46,923 bases of DNA from Geobacteraceae bacterium. GTDB lineage: Bacteria; Desulfobacterota; Desulfuromonadia; Geobacterales; DSM-12255. The translations under genes and the position numbers were made by a program. Shown piece after piece: positions 41,644 through 46,923 of the stretch; the first letter of the stretch is position 1; each line of letters begins with the position of its first letter. The DNA lies in assembly GCA_013377075.1 (NCBI GenBank), contig JACABD010000027.1:4918-51840 (forward strand), written 5' to 3'. A model generated the notes under the pieces. The model was not told the DNA's origin, searched no databases, and saw only the letters and a program-made list of their open reading frames with translations.

Positions 41644-42732
41644 ATGGAACAGCTAAAAAGTACACCACTCACTTCGCATCACCGCGCACTTGGCGCACTC
41701 ATGGCCCCTTTTGGCGGCTGGGACATGCCGATCCAGTACGAAGGGATCATCGCCGAGCATCGCGCCTGCCGCGACCAGGCGGCTCTTTTCGATATCTGCC
41801 ACATGGGAGAGTTCATCTTCAGCGGCGACATTGTCAAAGACGGTCTGGAGGATGTCTTTACCTTTTCAGTTGCCTCCATACCGGTCGGCCGCTCGAAATA
41901 CGGTTTTCTCCTCAATGAAGCCGGCGGCATCATCGATGACCTGATCGTCTTTCGTCTGGCAGAGGACAAGGCAATGATCGTTGTCAATGCGGCAACCGCT
42001 GATAATGATTTTGAGGTCATCGGGAGCAGGCTCAAAGGTGGCGGACTTGCCAATGTGACAGGTGTCACTGGCAAACTTGACCTGCAAGGCCCCCATTCAA
42101 GGGTCGTCATGGAGAGGCTCTTTGGTGCTGCAGGATCAAATCTCCCCTATTTCAAATTTACCACGGCGAAGATTCTCGGCTTCGAGGCGATCGTCAGCAG
42201 AACCGGCTACACCGGCGAGCTGGGCTACGAAATATTCATCCCCAATGAGAAGATTGTCGAGCTTTGGGAGCTGATTCTTTCCGATGATCGGGTTAAGCCC
42301 GCCGGTCTGGGTAGCCGTGACCTGCTCCGCCTTGAAGTCGGCTACAGCCTCTACGGCAGCGACCTCAGCGAAACCATCACCCCGCTTGAAGCAGGGCTTG
42401 AGAGTTTTGTCAACTTCGACAAGGAGTTCATCGGCAAGGGTGCGCTGCTATCCCAGAAGCAGAGCGGGCTCACAAGAGTCAAGGTCCCCTTCAAGGTAGG
42501 ATCAAGGCGCTCGCCCCGCCATGACTACACCATCATGAGCGCTGGCGAAAACGTCGGCATCGTTACCAGCGGCGCATTTTCACCCATGCTCGGCTGCGGT
42601 ATCGGCATCGGCTTTGTGCCGCCAAATCTGGCGACACCCGGCACGCCGCTCACAATCTGCCACGACAAGGTTTCAATGGAGGCTGAAGTCTGTAATCTTC
42701 CGTTCTTCAAGGGTGGGTCACTGAGAAGCTAA
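41644..42732 (+). CDS. gcvT: Glycine cleavage system T protein (aminomethyltransferase)
   Basis: GcvT transfers the methylene group from the aminomethyl-lipoyl H protein to tetrahydrofolate, giving 5,10-methylene-THF and ammonia. It is 362 aa, as usual. Blocks: FGGWDMPIQYEGIIAEH, FDICHMGEF, SRTGYTGELGYEIF, and the C-terminal GAFSPMLGCGIGIGFVP. AGGAG precedes the ATG. It is the first gene of gcvT-gcvH-gcvPA-gcvPB. Confidence 0.97.
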   Translation: MEQLKSTPLTSHHRALGALMAPFGGWDMPIQYEGIIAEHRACRDQAALFDICHMGEFIFSGDIVKDGLEDVFTFSVASIPVGRSKYGFLLNEAGGIIDDLIVFRLAEDKAMIVVNAATADNDFEVIGSRLKGGGLANVTGVTGKLDLQGPHSRVVMERLFGAAGSNLPYFKFTTAKILGFEAIVSRTGYTGELGYEIFIPNEKIVELWELILSDDRVKPAGLGSRDLLRLEVGYSLYGSDLSETITPLEAGLESFVNFDKEFIGKGALLSQKQSGLTRVKVPFKVGSRRSPRHDYTIMSAGENVGIVTSGAFSPMLGCGIGIGFVPPNLATPGTPLTICHDKVSMEAEVCNLPFFKGGSLRS

Positions 42733-42750
42733 TACCTTTGACATCTAAAA

Positions 42751-42832
42751 CCAACCCCCCTCAATCCCCCCTTAACAGGGGGGAGGTTAGATTTGAAGTC
42801 TCCCCTGTCAAGGGGAGATTTAGAGGGGTTTG
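42751..42832. repeat. Palindromic REP-like element between gcvT and gcvH
   Basis: Outer arms of 15 nt (42751-42765 and 42818-42832) match at 12 positions as reverse complements. Inside are two hairpins: CCCCCC (42766-42771)/GGGGGG (42778-42783) and CTCCCC (42800-42805)/GGGGAG (42812-42817). Such C-run/G-run elements are dispersed in many bacterial genomes. A core copy appears at 16033-16050. It sits inside the operon and may alter message stability between gcvT and gcvH. Confidence 0.7.
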
Positions 42833-42867
42833 CAGTTAAAAGCAGACCAATATTTGAGGAGATTACT

Positions 42868-43239
42868 ATGAGCTATTTTTTCAGCAAGGAACATGAGTGG
42901 GTCAAGGTAAGCGGCACTACGGGAACTGTCGGGATCAGCGAGCATGCTGCCCATGAGCTTGGCGACGTAACCTTTGTGGAACTGCCCCAGGTCGGCAAGG
43001 TCGTGAAGCAGTTCGGAGGCCTTGCGGCCATTGAGTCGGTAAAGGCTGCCAGCGATATCTATGCACCGGTCTCGGGTAAGGTCATTGCCATCAACGAAAC
43101 CCTCGAAAACACTCCGGAAGTTGTCAACGAATCAGCCGAAGAATCAGGCTGGATCTGCGTGATCGAGATGTCCGATCCTTCCGAGGTTGAGCAACTGATG
43201 ACCAAAGAGGCTTATGACGCATATTTGAAGGGGCTTTAG
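42868..43239 (+). CDS. gcvH: Glycine cleavage system H protein
   Basis: GcvH is the lipoyl carrier that shuttles the aminomethyl group between P, T and L proteins. It is 123 aa. The lipoylated Lys is K59 in LAAIESVKAASDIYAPVSG. The N-terminus FSKEHEWVKVSG and the GISEHAAHELGDVTFVELP block are standard. The open frame begins upstream at 42793, but GAGGAG before ATG 42868 fixes the start. Confidence 0.97.
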   Translation: MSYFFSKEHEWVKVSGTTGTVGISEHAAHELGDVTFVELPQVGKVVKQFGGLAAIESVKAASDIYAPVSGKVIAINETLENTPEVVNESAEESGWICVIEMSDPSEVEQLMTKEAYDAYLKGL

Positions 43240-43266
43240 GCTAAAGGCTGAAGGCTGAAGGTTAAA
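43239..43266 (+). repeat. Four tandem heptamers between gcvH and gcvPA
   Basis: GGCTAAA, GGCTGAA, GGCTGAA, GGTTAAA in direct order (43239-43266). Just a low-complexity linker before the AAAGGA site of gcvPA; function unlikely. Confidence 0.6.
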
Positions 43267-43284
43267 GACAAAGGAATTTTACCA

Positions 43285-44613
43285 ATGAGCTACTGTCCAA
43301 ATACGGAAAATGAGCAACGGGAAATGCTTGCCACCATCGGCATTTCGTCTGTTGAAGGTCTTTTTGATGCAATACCGGCGGCACTTCGTGCCACCAGTTT
43401 CGACCTGCCGGAGGGAATGTCCGAATTCGAGACCTATGACCGGATGAAGGAGCTTGTCGCTGCCAATACAGCTGACACTGTCAACTTTATCGGCGGCGGT
43501 TTCTACGACCACATCATCCCGGCTGCCGTTGATCACCTCTCCGGAAGAGCCGAGTTCTACACCGCCTACACCCCCTACCAGCCGGAGTGCTCACAGGGGA
43601 CGCTGCAGGCGCTGTTCGAATACCAGACATCCATCTGTCGCCTCACCGGGCTCGATGTCTCCAACGCCTCTCTCTACGACGGTGCCACTGCCTGTGCAGA
43701 AGCTGCCATGATGGCTCTTCGTGTCACCGGCAGAAACAGGCTTCTTCTCGATGCCTGTGTCAGCCCGTTTTCAAGGCAGGTACTGAAGACCTATCTCTAC
43801 AATCTTGATGTTGAGATCATCGAAATCGATCCGTGCGACGGCGCTCTTGACAGGGCGAAGCTGACAGCGCTGCTTGATGACACTGTTGCCGGAGTTCTGG
43901 TGCAGAACCCTAACTTCTTCGGCAGGGTGGAGGATTTCACCGCCATCAGCGAAGAGGTTCACGCCAAAGGTGCCCTGCTCATCGCTTCGGTCTATCCGCT
44001 CTCCCTCGGTATGCTCAATTCCCCGGGCGAGATGGGTGTCGATATCGCCATTGGTGACGGCCAGTCCCTTGGCAATCCCCTTTCTTTCGGTGGCCCATCG
44101 TTTGGTTTCATTGCGGCGAAGAAAAAATTCATCAGGAACATGCCGGGCAGGATCGTCGGCGAGACCGTTGATAAAAACGGCCAGCGCGGCTATGTGCTCA
44201 CATTGCAGGCCCGGGAGCAGCATATCAAGCGGCACAAGGCCACCTCCAACATCTGTAGTAACCAGGGGCTCTGTGCCCTGCGCGGTCTGATATTCCTCTC
44301 CCTCATGGGGAAAACCGGGCTTGAGGAGATGGCAACTCTCAACTTTGACAAGGCCCAGTACGCCAAGGCCCTTCTCTCCAGCATCTCCGGTGTCAAGGTT
44401 CTGCCAGGGGCGACTTTTAACGAATTCACCCTGCTGCTGCCAAAGGCTGCGCCGCCGGTTGTTGCCAATCTTCTCAAAAAAGGGATTGCTGCCGGTCTGC
44501 CGGCCGGTGACTATTACAACGGTCTTGAAAACGGGCTCATTGTCACTGTTACCGAGAAGAGATCAAAAAGCGAGATAGACATGCTTGCCCAGGCCCTTCA
44601 GGAGGTGCTTTAA
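43285..44613 (+). CDS. gcvPA: Glycine dehydrogenase (decarboxylating) subunit 1
   Basis: The N-terminal half of P protein as a separate gene, 442 aa. The two subunits form the PLP enzyme that decarboxylates glycine and loads aminomethyl on GcvH. It begins [20 protein letters not shown], with [41 protein letters not shown] and the [20 protein letters not shown] block. AAGGA precedes the ATG. It is followed with no gap by gcvPB. Confidence 0.96.
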   Translation: MSYCPNTENEQREMLATIGISSVEGLFDAIPAALRATSFDLPEGMSEFETYDRMKELVAANTADTVNFIGGGFYDHIIPAAVDHLSGRAEFYTAYTPYQPECSQGTLQALFEYQTSICRLTGLDVSNASLYDGATACAEAAMMALRVTGRNRLLLDACVSPFSRQVLKTYLYNLDVEIIEIDPCDGALDRAKLTALLDDTVAGVLVQNPNFFGRVEDFTAISEEVHAKGALLIASVYPLSLGMLNSPGEMGVDIAIGDGQSLGNPLSFGGPSFGFIAAKKKFIRNMPGRIVGETVDKNGQRGYVLTLQAREQHIKRHKATSNICSNQGLCALRGLIFLSLMGKTGLEEMATLNFDKAQYAKALLSSISGVKVLPGATFNEFTLLLPKAAPPVVANLLKKGIAAGLPAGDYYNGLENGLIVTVTEKRSKSEIDMLAQALQEVL

Positions 44614-46062
44614 GTGGAACTGATATATGAAAAATCCGTCCCTGGCAGAAAAGGGGTAAAGCTCCCCGCCTCAGACGTGCCGACTGCAAAGCCCCTTGAT
44701 CCCGCGCTTCGCAGGAATAAAGCTGCAGAGCTTCCGGAAATCTCCGAGCTTGATGCCGTGCGTCATTTCACCAACCTCTCCCGGCGCAACTTCTCGGTCG
44801 ATACCAACTTCTATCCTCTTGGCTCCTGCACCATGAAGTACAACGCCAAGGTTCTTGAAAACGCAGCTGCTCTCTTTGCGCCGTTTCATCCGGCAACAGC
44901 GATCCTCCCCGGCGGCGAAGCCTTCTGTCAGGGGAGCCTCGGCATGCTTCACGATCTGGGATCACTCCTTGCCGAAATCACCGGCATGGACGAAGTCACC
45001 ACCCAGCCTCTGGCAGGTGCCCACGGCGAGATGACCGGTATCCTCCTGGTTGCCGCCTATCATGCTGCCAAAGGGAACAAGGCAAAGAAACGCTATGTGG
45101 TTGTGCCTGACTCGTCACATGGCACCAATCCTGCTTCGGCAGCCATTGCCGGTTACGAGATCATCACCATTCCTACCGCACCCTATGGTGACATGGATCT
45201 GGAGCTGTTCAAGGCGGCCATGAACGATGAGGTGGCAGCGGTCATGATGACCTGCCCCAACACCCTCGGTCTCTTCAACCCGCACATCAAGGAGATCGCC
45301 GACATTGCCCACTCCTTTGATGCTCTCATGTACTACGACGGTGCCAACCTCAATGCCATCATGGGTAAGGTAAAGCCGGGTGATGTGGGCTTTGACGTTA
45401 TCCATGTCAATCTGCACAAGACCTTCGGCACCCCCCACGGCGGCGGCGGACCCGGCTCCGGCCCGGTCGGCGTAAAAAAATCGCTGATTCCGTTTCTGCC
45501 GACCCCGCGCATCGTCAAGGAGGGTAACGGCAGATTCTCCATCGAAACAGCCAGGGAGCTGAGCATCGGCCGCACCGCCAACTTCTTCGGCAATTTCGGC
45601 GTCATGGCCAAGGCCTATGCCTACATCATCATGCTCGGCAAGGCAGGTCTGATCCAGGTTTCCGAGCAGGCAGTGCTCAATGCCAACTACATAAAAGAGC
45701 GTCTGAAAAAGTATTATGACCTCCCTTACGACATGACCTGCATGCATGAATGTGTCTTCTCCGCCTCAAAACAGGCCGAGAACGGCGTTCACGCCATCGA
45801 CATTGCTAAATTCCTCATCGACAAGGGGTATCATCCGCCGACAGTCTACTTCCCTCTCATCGTCAAGGAAGCGATCATGATCGAGCCGACCGAGACCGAG
45901 AGCAAGGCGACCATGGATGCCTTCATCGAGGTGATGATCGAAGCGGCACAACAGGCCGAGACTGATCCCGGCTCATTTGCTGCCATGCCGCTCACCATGC
46001 CGGTCACCAGGCTGGATGAGACCAAGGCGGCGCGGGAACAGAACGTCTGCTGCGCCGGATAA
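44614..46062 (+). CDS. gcvPB: Glycine dehydrogenase (decarboxylating) subunit 2
   Basis: The C-terminal half of P protein, 482 aa, which binds PLP at K269 in VNLHKTFGTPHGGGGPGSGPVG. Other blocks: FYPLGSCTMKYNAKV, QPLAGAHGEMTGIL, DSSHGTNPASA. The start is GTG, immediately after the gcvPA stop (no spacer), so translation is coupled. A strong terminator follows. Confidence 0.96.
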   Translation: MELIYEKSVPGRKGVKLPASDVPTAKPLDPALRRNKAAELPEISELDAVRHFTNLSRRNFSVDTNFYPLGSCTMKYNAKVLENAAALFAPFHPATAILPGGEAFCQGSLGMLHDLGSLLAEITGMDEVTTQPLAGAHGEMTGILLVAAYHAAKGNKAKKRYVVVPDSSHGTNPASAAIAGYEIITIPTAPYGDMDLELFKAAMNDEVAAVMMTCPNTLGLFNPHIKEIADIAHSFDALMYYDGANLNAIMGKVKPGDVGFDVIHVNLHKTFGTPHGGGGPGSGPVGVKKSLIPFLPTPRIVKEGNGRFSIETARELSIGRTANFFGNFGVMAKAYAYIIMLGKAGLIQVSEQAVLNANYIKERLKKYYDLPYDMTCMHECVFSASKQAENGVHAIDIAKFLIDKGYHPPTVYFPLIVKEAIMIEPTETESKATMDAFIEVMIEAAQQAETDPGSFAAMPLTMPVTRLDETKAAREQNVCCAG

Positions 46063-46084
46063 GGCAACTACGTGAGATGTATTG

Positions 46085-46123
46085 AAAAAAGCACTCTGCG
46101 ACAACCGCAGAGTGCTTTTTTTT
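46085..46123 (+). terminator. Rho-independent terminator of the gcv operon
   Basis: Perfect 10-bp stem GCACTCTGCG (46091-46100) with CGCAGAGTGC (46106-46115), 5-nt loop, preceded by six A and followed by eight T. Confidence 0.95.
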
Positions 46124-46162
46124 GAGGTGAGTAATTTTCTAAAGAAACTGCCCGTACTGGAG

Positions 46163-46600
46163 TTAAAACTCCTCCCTTATCCGGCGCGGCGAGAAGCGCA
46201 CCGCTATGATCCGCACCGCTGCCAGTGACAGCACCAGCGCAATCACCATTCCGACCTGCTCCCAGTCCATCTCCCTGTACCAGAACGACATGACCTCGGT
46301 AAGTATGACAACCAGCACCGTGTCAATTATGTAGGTCACCTTGACCCGCCCCTCGGTAAAGTAGGCAAGGGCGGTTCTCAGTACCTCCACCATGGCAAGT
46401 ACGGTCAGGGTATCTATCAGGATTTTCCTGAAAAACTCGTGAAACTCCAGACTGGCAATCAGGCGCAATTCGTAGAATGTAAAACCTATCCCTGCCAGAA
46501 TGGCGCAGAATATGGCCATGATCAGAAATGAAAGGAGCACACGGGCGGAGTTCTCGAAAAAACGTGTGATCTTGAGGTCAACAATATCGGCACTAAACAT
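46163..46600 (-). CDS. PsiE-family membrane protein
   Basis: A 145-aa membrane protein of the phosphate-starvation-inducible PsiE family. About four hydrophobic segments: LLSFLIMAIFCAILAGIGF, ILIDTLTVLAMVEVL, VTYIIDTVLVVILTEVM and VGMVIALVLSLAAVRIIAV. The N-terminus is DLKITRFFENSA; the C-terminus is basic (RFSPRRIREEF). Function is not established, and no phosphate-box site was seen here. GGGAG favours the ATG at 46600 over one at 46612. It follows the zinc-ribbon gene by 13 bp. Confidence 0.8.
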   Translation of the reverse strand: MFSADIVDLKITRFFENSARVLLSFLIMAIFCAILAGIGFTFYELRLIASLEFHEFFRKILIDTLTVLAMVEVLRTALAYFTEGRVKVTYIIDTVLVVILTEVMSFWYREMDWEQVGMVIALVLSLAAVRIIAVRFSPRRIREEF

Positions 46601-46613
46601 CAAATCTCCCATG

Positions 46614-46817
46614 CTACAGAGTCAAACTCTGAAAGCGGTTGTCAGGTACTTTCAGCGGGGTGAAAAGCGGATAATTATCATTTGTTGCTGCAAACTGGTG
46701 ATGACATGCACTGCAGGTCAGCCCGTCCCGCTCCAGTCGTGTCCAGATTGTGTAGTTTGTGCTATCGCACCAGTCGCAGTGCCACAGGTAATAGTCGCCC
46801 ATCGGCATAAGTTTCAT
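46614..46817 (-). CDS. Small zinc-ribbon-like protein
   Basis: A 67-aa protein with two Cys pairs: CDWC near the N-terminus (YLWHCDWCDSTNYTIW) and CSAC further on (GLTCSACHHQF). The second pair reads as CxxCH but there is no signal peptide, so heme attachment is unlikely and a zinc ribbon is the better reading. Function is unknown. GGAGG precedes the ATG at 46817. It is probably co-transcribed with the PsiE-family gene. Confidence 0.75.
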   Translation of the reverse strand: MKLMPMGDYYLWHCDWCDSTNYTIWTRLERDGLTCSACHHQFAATNDNYPLFTPLKVPDNRFQSLTL

Positions 46818-46923
46818 AAATTGCCTCCTTATTCTTTCTCTTTGTTGGGGAAATGATAGCGAAGGAGTGTTTCAGAAGCGTGACAATGCCTGAATATTCT
46901 GGTTACAAAAGCGGGGCTGACTG

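Noticed and set aside
42793-42867. GcvH N-terminal extension from 42793
   Set aside because: It reads through the palindromic element; GAGGAG and the family start are at ATG 42868.
46614-46817. c-type heme site (CSACH) in the small protein
   Set aside because: No signal peptide is present and a second CxxC fits a zinc ribbon better.
1-46923. CRISPR array, insertion sequence, prophage or integrase
   Set aside because: No regularly spaced direct repeats, transposase, integrase or phage structural gene was found; the 33-bp array at 32965 is in-frame coding.

Overview
This window looks like an ordinary chromosomal segment of a deltaproteobacterium of the Geobacter type (Desulfuromonadota, Geobacterales). 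The evidence is gene content and layout. There is a split glycine decarboxylase (gcvPA/gcvPB) next to lipA, and a housekeeping run ispE - tRNA-Gln - prs - rplY(ctc) - pth - ychF. There is also a NAD-type glutamate dehydrogenase of about 980 aa, a sigma-54 activator, a hybrid sensor kinase, a monoheme cytochrome and a good sigma-54 promoter. No species can be named from the sequence alone. I see no insertion sequence, phage, integrase or CRISPR array.

Layout. 1-381 is the tail of a gene running off the left edge. 368-5004 is a minus-strand operon-like run: arnD, DUF4911, tldD, then a GAF protein with a broken GGDEF domain. 5248-5991 holds a small Ala/Pro-rich lipoprotein and ndk, each closed by a clear terminator. 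6221-7690 is a sigma-54-dependent response regulator. 7750-11371 holds a GNAT acetyltransferase and a MocR regulator divergent from a small AhpD/CMD-like protein and an AEC-type exporter. 11453-15175 is a minus-strand run: chrA half-transporter, DUF4403 protein (probable AUU start), YkgJ-type Cys-cluster protein and a DECR2-like SDR. 15176-16860 is A+T-richer and holds an orphan membrane protein and a periplasmic cupredoxin with a structured leader.

16860-24339 is a long minus-strand run reading mltD, a TPR membrane protein, ispE, tRNA-Gln, prs, rplY, pth, ychF and a PfkB kinase. It starts from a strong sigma-70 promoter that lies inside a perfect inverted repeat. pgi, a DUF2721 protein and NAD-glutamate dehydrogenase follow (24545-29565), then a MerR regulator and monoheme cytochrome pair. 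A hybrid histidine kinase (30419-32866) is followed 17 bp later by a secreted protein made entirely of eight 11-residue repeats.

33363-38523 is a likely three-gene unit: a very large cytoplasmic GH13 protein and two lipoproteins. A second Ala/Lys/Pro-rich 74-aa secreted protein with a sigma-54 promoter comes next. 38985-46062 is the lipoate/glycine-cleavage locus: lipA, divergent from a thiolase-like/OB-fold fusion whose nucleophilic Cys is Ser, then gcvT, gcvH, gcvPA, gcvPB. A PsiE-family membrane protein and a small zinc-ribbon protein close the window.

How the genes work together. LipA makes the lipoyl group needed by GcvH, and GcvT/H/PA/PB oxidise glycine. GcvT and the GCV complex feed one-carbon units, while GDH links glutamate to 2-oxoglutarate. 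Pgi, Prs and Ndk serve hexose, PRPP and nucleotide supply. The most unusual items are the hendecad GxxxG repeat protein behind the hybrid kinase, the Ser-for-Cys thiolase-OB fusion inside the lipA/gcv locus, and the 1138-aa GH13 protein with two unassigned flanking regions. All functional calls come from reading motifs by eye; no database search was possible.
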